DNA of 64,000 bases from Haemonchus contortus. Its lineage: Eukaryota > Nematoda > Chromadorea > Rhabditida > Trichostrongylidae. A program made the translations under genes and the position numbers. Under the pieces are notes generated by a model. It saw nothing but the letters and a program-made list of their open reading frames with translations, did no database searches and had not been told where the DNA came from. Location: NCBI GenBank assembly GCA_000469685.2, contig LS997562.1, positions 11,811,514-11,875,513 of the forward strand, written 5' to 3'. This document shows, one piece after another, positions 54,001 to 64,000 of the stretch; positions within the stretch are counted from its first letter, which is position 1, and every line of letters starts with the position of its first letter.

Positions 54001-57000
54001 AACGCCTTCATATGATTTGTGGTCTGTTCGGGTAACGGGCAATAGGAACGGTTTTGTGTGATCGATCCGCCGCACGCGACTGTCGCGGACTTATTTGCCT
54101 CGTTATCACACTTCTAGCGTTCTTCTTACAGCTCAATCGCTATGCGGTTATTTCTTATGGCATGGTTACACTGTTAGTTATTTTGTCCCTGAGTTTCCCA
54201 CTTGCTGCTGCATTCTAATACATTCCTTCGCGCGCGGCGTCTCTCTTGCCGCGACGCGACAATTTCGTTCCTACTGCACCACACTCGGTCTGATCTACTT
54301 ACTCAGGAAAAGAATGAATGTACGCGTAGCATTTTGTTATTGAACAGACGAAGTGTCTAATGTAACTCTTTTGCGTCTCTAAAGAATTCTTGCCTTCTTG
54401 ATTAGGAAGAAACCGCAAGTGCTTCTCATGACTTCAGTTCTTTTGTCAGATGGGGACTGTTTGATGTGGTTGTCAGTCTCCGGTGTTGTGTTGCAGGCAA
54501 GAGACGTGTGCGCGTTTGGCCAAAGATCTCGGCTATCGGGTTGTTGAGCCATTTGACGATCCAAATGTGATTTGTGGGCAAGTAAGTTTTCTCCCAAAAC
54601 TGTTGGTGATTTCGAGCATTTTCGGCACTGAATCTACTTCACTGTTTCCACGTGAAACTGACTTTTACCTTTGTTCTTCATGTCTTTGTATGCTTGTAGC
54701 TGAAAGGCGTTTCGCAGACTTCTCTGAAAATCGGCTATCGACTTCGTAGAAGACTTTCTTTATGAGAGGTGATCCTGACACAGAGCAAAATTCGGTCCAG
54801 TTCTGCTCAGATTGAGTGATAAGAGATAAGCTAAGAGAGTATACTTGACCACCGAACTAGATATAAGTGAGAGCTGACCTATTCATGTGTCTTCCATCTC
54901 AAGAAGCTCTTACACGTGAAGTAAAGTCGTATTCAATGAATACACCCCTTTTTCACATGACATTGATAAGGATGAATCCCTTAGGCGTCGATAAATCCCT
55001 TTCCGGAATGCGCCCTTCCTCCCATTACTATTAAGAATCGTAGTAGCGTTTTAAATATCTATGTTGCTCAAATAATGGGTTGCGATGCATAGACGCTGCG
55101 GAGGATAGTCTTTCCAATTTGCTAGGCAAGCCTGGTACCATTCAATTGATCCGGGGAAAGAAAGGATCGGTTTGCAAAGAGAGTACCGGGACGGCGTGTG
55201 AAACACCGAATTATGAGTATGGTCGTGTGCTACTTGGGTGACCGGTTCAGTTGCTTATAGGTGCCTTGGTGATAACGGAGTTGATATTAGCCAGTGAAGT
55301 AGTAATTTCGGATGTCGCCCAGCACAGAATAATGACAAATCAGTCTTCGTGGAACGAATGAACCCACGTCTCGCCTTGAAGTAGAACGTGGAACTACTCA
55401 TCATGGGTACGCCTGACTACGTACTCTTTAGCGGGTTGTTGGCACAGTCCACGACATTTTTGTGGTATCCAGCTTTAGACGAATGATGGAAAGTAGTCCA
55501 GAAAAAAAAAGAAAATAAGGGAAGAAAACGCGTAGATCGACGCATTCAGAAAATCCTAGATCTTCGAAAAAGAAGAAAAATTAAAGGTTATGGACGAGTT
55601 GTCCAAACGTGGTGCCATTGCTAACAGTTGGCTACTCCCTGATCTTCCTGGGTGCACGTGTGTGTGTCCTGGTGCGAATGCTGCAATCTCTACAGCCTCA
55701 CCTACAATGCCGTAAGAAGTCGTCGTCCACGGCTGGATGACGGCTACGCCGGTTTTGGGCCCTTATTGCTCTTGTCTTGGCCGTTTTTCGATATATCAGA
55801 GTCCCCTGTGCAGTCCCTGAGAGTCACAGGGTCATTCTAAGGGAAAACTCAGTAACCATTTTTATTGTCAAGTACGCCTTGAAGATGGGGAGTCGTCTCA
55901 GGCAGTGGGACGACGATACCATAAGGCTCTGCATTATTGCCCCCTTATCCTTTCACTACAATGTTTCTATATGCTGAATTTTATCTGGACCTTATCTTCA
56001 AGACATGATCGTAGTTTGCAGGGTACCATTGGAGCTGAAATCATTGAGCAAGTGCCAAATGCCGATGCAGTCTTTCTTGCTGTTGGTGGTGGCGGATTGG
56101 CAAGTGGTGTGACCGCGTATATCACGGAAGTTCGGCCAGATATCAAAGGTAGACTACTGGATAGCTTCACCGTTCGGTCGACGCCGTTTCTCGGAGATTC
56201 AAAAAAGATTTCCAGTGTTCCTTGTGGAGCCAGTAGGGAAAGATCTGGCTGCTTACCTTAAAAACGGTAAACTCACCACTGAAAAAGATGTACTCGATAC
56301 AATAGCTGATGGAATAAGAGTGCTGAAAGTAGGCAAAAATTGCTATCCAATACTGAAAAAAGCCTGCTCTGATAGGATTATCACTGTGGTGAGTTCCATC
56401 GAATTTTACATGGTTTCCAGAATTTTTTCATCAAGCCCTTCTTCACAAAATGTATCTAGTTGATATCGGCTATAAAGTGATGCGCATACATCAGTTTACT
56501 TGAAGCTTCAGATTTTAAAATAGTTCGGCATCGCTCGCAACCCAACCCTAGGTTTAGCTTTGTAAACTATTTTCGTGGAATCTAAATCATCGTCCTTATA
56601 GTAACCATTTCCGGATGTTTGATCGTAATCTATGGAATTTTGTCAATTGGTTCCCTCGACCCCGACTATTTGGCCATGACCTTTTACGGTTATTCTTTTG
56701 CAGGGCTGTGGTCAAAGTCGCAATCCTAAAAGCCCCTCCACATTTCTGACCATGTCTGTACCTGCTTGCATAGCGTGTTCGAACCACCGGATCTTCGAAT
56801 CTTCGGCGTGAACAATAGCATCCCTGATCCTCGTTATGCCTTTGCGTGAATAAAAAAACTCTGAGCATCGTTTTTTCCAAAGCGCGTCGTGTGGCGCTGA
56901 CAGCATTTTCAACCTGTTTTCGTAGGATCCATGTCTTCCGAGGCGTACGTCAAAGCAGGAAGGACAGCAGTGTCGAAAAGGTGAGCTACGTGATACGGAT

Positions 57001-58487
57001 CCTCTCCACTACTCCCTCAATTTTCTTAAGTGCTACCACACCGTATCCTTCCCTTCATCTCTGGAACGTCCATCATGTTGATTCTCACCCAGATACACGC
57101 CGAAGCTTCGTCAATATAAGGCCAAGGTGACTTCTCTTCGTCTGCATTTCTCTGCATCTACATCTCGAAGGGCAATGGAGACCATTGCCCTCCGAGGTGC
57201 AGATACATCAACTGTGCTGTAAGGGCGACAAAGGGGAATTAATGTGGCCTTATATTGACCAAGCTCCGGTGGGCTTTGCGAATGCTCTTCTCGACCTAGA
57301 CGGCTTCAATCGAAACCGCTGCTCTTCTCTCTTTCAGATCTTCCTTTATCACTCCTCCGCATGGCTTCGCATCTTCGGGTGTTAGCCGGGTATTGTCTGC
57401 ACCTCGCATGATTCCGCGCTAGCGTATCAGCTCGAGAGTCTTTGAAGTGAGACGTTTCAGTGATCTTTGAGTCTCTCTGTTTTCCTGGCACTATCGTGAA
57501 GATGTTCGACGCGCCGGTTGTATTCTTTGTCGTTGTTGTCGCTAATGGTATTTTCCGATGAACTCGCAGTGAAGCGAAGTGCTCCCAGTTGATAGCAGTC
57601 CGGGGCTTCGTTTCCTGATCTACGCAGCTCTTCCTACACGCACTGAAAAGAAGAATCTAGCGCGGAGGAGGCACTATGTCGGTCAAGCAAAATTTTCGAT
57701 TAACAGAAGTGTGGTCTACATATTTCATGATTGTGGAATTGCCCACAGATGACTCCCATGCCCATCGTGAATCTCTTTCAGTCTTCCACCCTGAACTCAT
57801 TCCATCCCATTTAGTGGGTCTCATTATTTAGCTCTTTGGCCGTGCTTCTCCGGTCAAAGCGGTCATTCTTGGCTTTGAAATCACCGATGATGGCTTTGAA
57901 GAAAGTTTTGTCCTCTCTCCTTGGGACTTTCCAGGTCCGAATGATACGCTTCCAGGTCCTCTTTTTCGTAGCTTGATGTTGATCTAATGGTAAGGCAAGG
58001 AAGATTTTTAGAGCTGGGGATGTGCCACATCTTCTCGTCCAAGCCAGATGTTCGCAACACTCAGGCACACCAAAACTATGACAGTTAACATCGATTGTCG
58101 AGTAGGGCTTTTCCATAGAGGACTCGCTGAAGATGTAACCGAGCTACAAATGCAGTTCGACCTTGAAAAAACTCCCTTTCCCACTCCCTCCACAATAACA
58201 GTCATATGCTCAAATACACAGTGCAAACCAAGTTTTTTTTTCAGACAGACGAGGAAATCCGAGCCGCTCTCAAGCTCATCTGGACACGAACTAAGGTTTG
58301 AGGTTTCTTCACTATAGTGTCAATACAATGGCAGACATATTTGTGTGGAATATTTCAGCAACGTGTGGAACCATCTGCAGCAGTGCCATTGGCAGGGCTT
58401 TTGAAGGTCTCTCCTTCCGAGCTCGGTATCAAGAATGTTGTACTGATCCTTTGTGGAGGAAACGTGGATCTTGATTTCATTCCGTGA
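48006..58487 (+). CDS. Serine racemase / threonine dehydratase-family PLP enzyme (8 exons)
   Basis: Exons: 48006-48126, 52901-53013, 53337-53503, 54497-54581, 56022-56148, 56216-56388, 58245-58295, 58359-58487. They total 966 nt, all phases agree, and give 321 aa, normal for fold-type II serine racemase without an ACT domain. Key residues: HQTPV near 27; PLP-binding Lys58 in KTGSFKARGA; THSSGNHGQ (80-88) whose Ser83 matches the second catalytic base of eukaryotic serine racemases; glycine loop GGGGL (184-188) for PLP phosphate; LVEP with Glu209 at the divalent-cation position; CGGNVDL near 311. Expected role: racemise or dehydrate L-serine (or L-threonine) in the cytosol. The exon 1 start could instead be the ATG at 48024, just after TTTAG, a possible SL trans-splice site. 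The exon 2 donor (GTG|GTTCGT) is weak. AATAAA at 58542 is a likely polyadenylation signal. Introns carry a LINE, an RTE relic and a duplicated repeat. The racemase-versus-dehydratase choice is inferred. Confidence 0.88.
48258..48505 (+). repeat. Duplicated ~250-bp repeat, copy in intron 1
   Basis: From GGGTACGGGCAGTAGGAACG through CTTCGCGCGCGGCGTCTCTC to TTCCTACTGCACCACAC. The same sequence with small changes lies at 54031-54288 in the same orientation. It precedes the LINE ORF by about 200 bp, so it could be LINE 5' sequence or an independent repeat. Confidence 0.75.
48680..51700 (+). mobile_element. CR1-like non-LTR retrotransposon inside intron 1
   Basis: A LINE inserted in the same orientation as the host gene. 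It has an endonuclease-RT ORF broken by one in-frame stop and a late frameshift, and a 3' tail of (AATA)n/(TAAA)n at 51679-51700. The tail and 3' sequence match the relic at 31.4-33.9 kb. The left limit is uncertain: the ORF lacks the usual N-terminal endonuclease start, so it may be 5' truncated. Confidence 0.85.
48704..51533 (+). pseudogene. CR1-like endonuclease/reverse transcriptase with stop and frameshift
   Basis: Frame 48704-50590 holds an AP-type endonuclease (FVFITETWLS near residue 45, GDLNIDVDW near 150, SDHSIIAFEV near 217) and RT motifs (SFRPISITAPPAKALEKI near 500, AEQHGFISGAS near 530, VYFDLTKAFDRVDHEKLL near 575 with catalytic Asp). TGA at 50588 follows SGVPQ where this family normally has Gly; one base change (GGA to TGA) explains it. 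The same frame continues to 51469 with LSPLLFVAY, YADDIKIYG (catalytic YADD near 50680) and RLYKAYVVPILEYGS. Near 51410-51445 the frame shifts: the expected tail (NTDTFKKKLRKFDL) is in another frame ending at 51533. So the copy is inactive but young. Confidence 0.85.
54031..54288 (+). repeat. Duplicated ~250-bp repeat, copy in intron 3
   Basis: From GGGTAACGGGCAATAGGAAC to TTCCTACTGCACCACACTC; same orientation as 48258-48505, with a small number of substitutions and indels by eye. No LINE coding sequence follows it here. Confidence 0.75.
56590..58060 (-). pseudogene. RTE-like LINE relic in intron 6
   Basis: Minus-strand pieces: endonuclease part near 57910-57700 (EDKTFFKAIIGDFKAKND, RSTAKELNNETH, then GQFHN near 57745), like the FxKVIIGDFNAK and GQFHNEIDHI motifs of RTE elements, and a C-terminal part near 56860-56740 (ITRIRDAIVHAEDSKIRW, HAMQAGTDM), like the SKIRWAGHVMR tail. 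Stops and frameshifts abound and much of the RT is missing. It lies antisense to the host gene. Confidence 0.6.
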
Positions 58488-59032
58488 TATGCTATACCTC
58501 GTAGAATACTAGTTCTTCGATTTGTTGTTTAGGTAATGCGTAATAAATTGTTCTTCAAATACCCCCATTGAGTTTGGACGGAAATCGAGTTGAACTGTAT
58601 TCAATAGCCTCTCAGCTCAACTTACAACTTGACTCTATGATGAGTTCGAAAAATAAAAAAATTAATAATTTACAGAATTGCTCAGGACTAGAATATCCAT
58701 GGACCGTTTAAGGTATTCAGGTGAAACAACTAATTGAGTTAGAAGCCTAATCTCTTTACGCTATCGTCTTCTCCAGAGGCCTAAAGCAACTCGAGATGAT
58801 TTGCACAGTATCCAATAAAAGCATTGTCCTCTTGGCAAATATAGCGACGACCACAAAATTCACAATTCGAAGCAGTTGCTATCAGGTTTGCATTCGTCGT
58901 GGATAACGTGCTCTAGGAGGCTAAGCAGATAAGACGATAATATTAAAATGCTAGACCGGTAAAGAGGGTAGAGGTGGTACGAGATCTTCGCGACAGGAAT
59001 GCATGTAAAGGATGCTTTTACTAGATTTAACT

Positions 59033-59295
59033 TGCCCGGGTATGGGTACATACGTGCGTCCGAGGATGCGCGCGGCAAATTACGCGGCGAAGTGCGTGGC
59101 GATTCGAACGACTCTGGTTTCTACCATTGCTGCCCAAACTTGAACAAGAGTAGGTTAGTAGGATCAGCTGACCATAATAATCTAATCTACATCAAATTTG
59201 GGCCCAAATGGTAGGCGGCAGGGTCGTTCGAACCGTCACGCACTTCGTCGCGCAATTTGCCGCGCGCATCCTCGGACGCACGTAAGTTCCGTCCC
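59033..59295. repeat. Foldback element with ~120-bp arms, copy 2
   Basis: Left arm ACGTGCGTCCGAGGATGCGC at 59053 and its reverse complement ending near 59282 match over about 115 bp around a centre near 59168 (GATCAGCTGACC). Very similar to 15197-15455. CG-rich words (GCGCGGCAAATT) dominate the outer arms. Confidence 0.8.
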
Positions 59296-59299
59296 CCAA

Positions 59300-61075
59300 C
59301 TTGCCCCCATCGTGCAAAGGGCTGACAACATCAAGCCAAACTGTCCAGAATTACCTTTCACTGTCTTTTAAGGGCCATGAAAAGATGTTCGAGCTTTCTA
59401 CGTTGGCTCCCTTATGATTGGTGCAGCTCCTACAAAGCCCTTGAAACTCGTTCACTAGGGGTGTGCCATTCACACGATACAATTCTGGTCCTTTATTGTG
59501 CCCTGTAAAGGATGTTTTTTCGCCCTTCTAACGATAGGTATGGTACAAGGGGGAAGTCGCGAATTCATACTATAGGGAGATCTTAGAACCATTTTAATCG
59601 TGAACTGTGCCTTTGAGCATTTAAGGCGATAATGTCGACACGCTAGGCCGTAACCTCAATAAACTGGTGCTCCTAAAAACCTCGCACGGTCAAGAATATT
59701 CCATAAACAAGCAGCTATGCCGAGGTCGAAGCAACAGGGAGCAAGAGGGAGAATAATTTGCAAAATTCTCAATGGTGGCGAATACTAAAGGCGTGATTGT
59801 TGGATTATGACGTTAGATGTTGCACATATTTGTCATCGTTCAGAGTCGAGCAGTACAAGACATTCAGCTGATGAGAAACAATCTCAATATGTGAAAATTA
59901 ACCAAGCGATAGCGATTGCCTTTTTAGTGTTGCAGAATTCCTACACTAGGTTAGCAAAGTTCATTGAGACTCACTGAGCGCCACGCCTTCTCATTGCCTG
60001 TTTTCGAAAATCAGAGCTCACTCTTTTCGAAAAGTGCCATTGACCATTACGTGCTGGTACATTTTTCGAAACAGGCTATTACTCTCATTCACTCTTCTTC
60101 TTTGTATCTTTTTTGTATCTGGGTGAGTTGACTTTGTCTCGCTCACTAGGCGAACTTCGCTCAAAAATTCTAGATTCTCAGACTGACAGATCCCATCGCA
60201 AAGTCGATGACAAAATTTTCGCGCACATTCCTAGAAGAAACATTTGAGGAGTCTTGACGTATCCTTTTCACATCATTCATTCCACTTTAAGTATGTAAAG
60301 AGTAACGTGAATCTGGTATACTTATGATGGCCATCGCTTTTGTGGCCCCTGATTGATTCGCTATTTCTATGTTGCCTTCTATACCTAGCCTACTTCTTCA
60401 GAGGGTAATTCAACGTATCTCGATTACACAAAGACTTCATCTATTTGTATCAAAGGCTTGACGTTTTGCCTGACCACCGGTGGGATGTGAGCGTTACTAC
60501 TAGTTTTGATTGTTACAATTTTACATTATCACACACGACAATGGAAATGATTGACCGCTATGACAGCCGAATATGAGACTTGTAGTCTAATCATTTGGAT
60601 CAGTCGGACAACCCCATTGAAGCTGAGTACTATTACTCGGTGTGACGAAGTCGGCATGCTCCGCTGATCCGCCAATTCCTTCGGAACTAGTGAGACATAT
60701 CTGATTGCAAAAGTTCTCGAAGAAGAATGCTCGAAATCGCGCGGGTACTACGAGTTTGAATAGGCCCCCAGCGAGGGGAAGGAATTTGGGCCCCAGCGAG
60801 GGGAAGGGATTGGGGGAGGGCCGGGGGAGCTTAACATAAACAGAGCAGTGCAGCTGGTATACAATATGCGTATGCTCATAAATAAGAATCTGTTGTACTT
60901 TATCTCAATCACAGTGGCCCACCACAGATTTTATTCATTCACTGTTTGGAGAATCAACTGAAGCACTTTCTACGACTAAACAACCTGACTAGCCTTCGGA
61001 AACTTCGTGAACTATTCATTGATGGTATTTATTGATGTTGTCAACTCATGATAGCAGTCCTCATTCATAGTGGAT
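59300..61075. other. 1.8 kb without a supported gene
   Basis: No motif-bearing frame. A small direct duplication GGCCCCAGCGAGGGGAAGG occurs at about 60763 and 60790, followed by a G-rich stretch (GGGGGAGGGCCGGGGGAGC). Confidence 0.45.
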
Positions 61076-61079
61076 ATGA

Positions 61080-61850
61080 AACATTGGTGGAGATTTCGAA
61101 GTTATCACAGGCTGTAGGCTAAGCTCTGCTACAACAAATAGAAGGATTAGAAGAAACCCTTAAAATGTAAGTCGCGACCTTGACTATGACAGTAGTGGTC
61201 GTATCGCAGTAGCAAGAAACAAACAAAATTCCGATTTCCAAATTTGTTTCCACTAAGTTGTTGACTCTAATCGGTCCCTGTAGCAGCTGTTGTTGTTAGT
61301 CTATTCTACAATCCAGCCTTATCGTATAAAACATACAGGACTGAAAAGGCTACATCATACGAAAGGGGTCAGGGGATGGTTAAGTCTGGCCTTCTAAGGT
61401 TGCCTACGGGTTTTATCAGCTGTTTCCATTTCCTACCATCCATTACCTGCAATCTAGTTATACCCTACATCACACCATAAAATGACAAACCTTTACTACT
61501 GGCGCGAATATTTGCATTTCAGCGTCCATTACCAGCCGCTATTAGATTTTATCAGCTTACACCACGAGCCACTTACGAACCACTCTTGATCATCTGAATT
61601 GCCAAAGTTTGCTCAGTGACCCGAAGAGCGTTACATAACCAGCTGTCCTTAGGCTCTCTATCAGCCCCAGTTGCTGAACTTTCAGTCACCCACCATCAGT
61701 GTTCCCGATTGCCGCCCGTATCTCTTCCATGCTTGAGTGCTCTAGCGCTAGAGAAACAAGAGTTATCAATTTTGGTCAAACACATAAACCTACATACACA
61801 CGTACGGTTCATGCGTAGTATCCACAGAAGCAGAGATAAACACTAACCTG
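61080..61850 (+). repeat. Long unclassified repeat, copy F (decayed)
   Basis: Shares with copies C, D and E the order TAGTGGTCGTATCGCAGTAG (61192), CCTTATCGTATAAAACATAC (61317), GTTCCCGATTG (61700) and GTCAAACACATAAACCTACA near the end (61776). More diverged than the others and lacking clear ends. Confidence 0.5.
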
Positions 61851-61859
61851 GCCATTTAT

Positions 61860-62130
61860 TAGGTTTTGCAGCCTTGCTTCTTCATATTCAAGTGCTTTCC
61901 TTTCATCTCCTCCCTAGCGTTCGTTCCGCTTTTCTTGTTAGCCGTCTCCATTTCATTCTATATTCTATCTATTGCGTTTTTTTCTGTCGTTATGTGCACT
62001 CCTTAACGGTCACTTGCCCCAACTCTTCATTACAGCTCTTCGCTCCCTTGAACTTCATTGCCTGTCTTATCAGTGATGCGGCGACCTTCCAGCATGTGCA
62101 TTTCTTCGCAGGCGCTGCTCTCTCACTATT
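61860..62130. other. Pyrimidine-rich segment without a supported gene
   Basis: Contains long C/T-rich stretches; the plus frame at 61874-62149 (91 codons) is hydrophobic largely because of this composition. Confidence 0.4.
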
Positions 62131-62139
62131 AGCTGAACA

Positions 62140-62900
62140 GGAGCTATGAAAGTTCTGACACCGTCGTTTTTGAGCCATTTCAGTCGCGTTCAAACGCAAA
62201 CATATCTCAACATCTGCTCACCGAGCTTGCCTTTAATGCTTCTTAACTTGGAACACTGCCGTGAGGCATTGCCTCCCCAGGCTCTGTATAACCCACCTTT
62301 AAGCCTCCTAGAGCACTACTCCTAGTTGCAGAAAATACCAATGGATTCTTTCCATTTTATTCATACCACATTTGTCCAGGCGTCTGGCCCCCGTTAACTT
62401 CGGCAGCCACCTATTACGAATTGGAGGTCCCGCACCGTTTCGATGCCCTCTTCCATACAATCTACGACTGCCTCTACGCTTCTGGAGCTGAGGAGCTTAC
62501 AAATCGTTTTCTTCAGGTTAGCCGGATCCCATTCTCCGTCAGCACTTTTGTCATTTCTGCGGCTTGTCCTACATTCGTAAAGCTATCGCAGCGGTGTCGT
62601 CAGCTCTTGTAGAAGATGGACTTTAGTGGTCTACCCATGAGCACTTTTGCAATGACATCCACTGCAAGCAGGAAGAGAAACGAGCCTAGAGCTTATCCTT
62701 GTTGTAACGCAATCGTCTATTGCTTTCGCTAAAGATGAGAACGACCGTCTTGAACCAATCGGACATTCAATTAACCATGAAGATCAGGGGTTCCAAAATT
62801 TTCGTTTTCGGAGCTTTCAACAGAGCTCGGTCATAGATCGACAGCCTCACCATACCGGCTGCCAGCCTAAACTTCTCTCTGACTCATGCTTTTCTTCACG
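62140..62900 (-). pseudogene. Decayed LINE reverse transcriptase fragment
   Basis: The minus strand carries an RT motif-4/5-like block near 62715-62610 (ALQQG, stop, ALGSFLFLLAVDVIAK, then MGRPLKSIFY), matching the xHQGSALSPFLFLLTxDxI pattern, followed by a decayed ...LTENGIRL block near 62540 (as in ADNGLRLNxxKT). Frequent stops show it is inactive. The family is different from the CR1-like LINE at 48.7 kb. Confidence 0.5.
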
Positions 62901-64000
62901 ACTATTCAGACTTCGTTGTTCCAAGACGATGCTGCTTCGTCTCTGTCGAGTCCACCCTTTACCTCATTCAGAGTTTCCTTGAGTTCAACCCTTTCCACTC
63001 GGTGCAGCTCCCACTATGAGATTGTCCACTCTCTCTTGGTGAACTCAATAACTAATTATGTCCACTATGAGAGGCCTGTATGTACTGCCGGGCCCAGTCT
63101 TCAGTAGACAAACCTTGGTTCTTCCCGACCCAGGCACTACACATATCATGTCGTAAAATGCCCGCCTATACATAGTTGATACGATATCTTCTCATTAAGT
63201 ATCAATTGCAAATGGGTAGCATTTTGTGAGAAATCAAGAAGAAGAACCTAATCATCAGATCCTCACAACATTGACGACATAGAAATAGACACGAAAGTAT
63301 CAAGTGAAATTGCAAAATCAAGGGTAACAATTCTGGGTATCAATGAGTTCAATCGGGGATTCCAACGAAAGATTGTTCGCTGTTCCATATTCGGAAAATG
63401 AATTTCGAAAATTTTCCGTAGTTCCCATATAATGGCGAGTCTAGTCAGTGGCCATACTACGCCCTTGACTATAGCCTAGCCCTGAATGATTCACAACGGA
63501 ATATTGACAGCATTGCAGTTCAGTCAATTCCTTCTGGATCATTCAGCACGTTGGGAACGATATCCAACTTCTCGCGTGTTCCGGCTCACTCTTTTTCTTC
63601 AATCTTCGCTTCCATTGATTGTTATTTTCAAATGCTAAATAATCCCTCCAAAATAATCTAATAACATCGACCTGTTCTCGATCTTCATTCATTTCTTTTA
63701 CTCACTGACAACTGACCGGTTATCTGCGGTAAGTATAGTTTTGCCACAGTCGAAGTTTCGAGGAATACTGCTGCATCGGTGGACTTCTCCAATGGAATTA
63801 TCCACAATTCATTGGAATTTCGCTGTTAGCCGAAAATGGGAATCAAACTTAGTGTGTCAACCACGATCTCACTACAAAAGGGAACATCTAATCACAGACA
63901 GAGACCAGTAGCGAATAGGACCGTCGAAAGGCTCATTATGCTAATGGCCGTAATGCTCACCCAATAATTCTAACGATTTACAATTAGCAATGCAATATGA
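62900..64000. other. Window end, no supported gene
   Basis: No frame with motifs or splice context was recognised in the last 1.1 kb. Confidence 0.45.

Noticed and set aside
55652..55977. Plus ORFs between exons 4 and 5 of the PLP-enzyme gene
   Set aside because: They do not resemble the enzyme family, and the phases of exons 4 and 5 join directly without them.

Overview
This window looks like nuclear DNA from a nematode, probably a clade V parasite of the hookworm/strongylid type. Evidence: genes broken into small exons by introns with TTTCAG/TTGCAG-type acceptors, some introns only 40-70 bp long, no operons, and a heavy load of Pao/BEL, CR1-like and RTE-like retroelements, mariner/Tc1 elements, tRNA-derived repeats and foldback MITEs. 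The strongylid assignment is inference; no rRNA or marker gene is present to test it. Most of the 64 kb is repeat-derived or unassigned. Few host genes can be supported.

Layout. 1-5 kb: mostly unassigned, with a perfect hairpin, a pseudo-tRNA and a possible terminal exon. 5-15.5 kb: tRNA-derived SINE, two inverted copies of a long unclassified repeat (each carrying a different MITE that the other lacks), a 1.27 kb mariner with intact TIRs, and a secreted/anchored protein gene with seven 132-bp repeats and a 1-bp deletion. 15.5-22 kb: an unknown minus-strand coding remnant, a mariner relic, a Tc1-like relic and a 1.1 kb Tc1/mariner-type element with TA duplications. 22.5-23.3 kb: a Nudix hydrolase gene (minus strand, incomplete). 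23.8-36.5 kb: foldbacks, pseudo-tRNA repeats, more copies of the long repeat, a decayed CR1-like LINE and a small two-exon membrane-protein candidate. 37.5 kb: an orphan Cys-rich exon. 40.2-46.6 kb: a complete Pao/BEL LTR retrotransposon (290-bp LTRs, 5-bp target duplication, one 1835-codon ORF). 48.0-58.5 kb: a serine racemase/threonine dehydratase-family gene reconstructed here as 8 exons with consistent phases (321 aa); its introns hold a CR1-like LINE, a decayed RTE-like LINE and a duplicated 250-bp repeat. 59-64 kb: foldback, long-repeat remnant, decayed LINE, otherwise nothing recognised.

The host genes show no evidence of working together. The clearest stories are (1) the PLP-enzyme gene that keeps intact splice phases despite large insertions, (2) the pair of paralogous repeats that act as each other's empty sites and so reveal a TTAA-type and a TA-type MITE, and (3) the 44-aa repeat protein caught with a one-base deletion in one repeat unit. 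No CRISPR array, prokaryotic island or clearly new molecular system was found.
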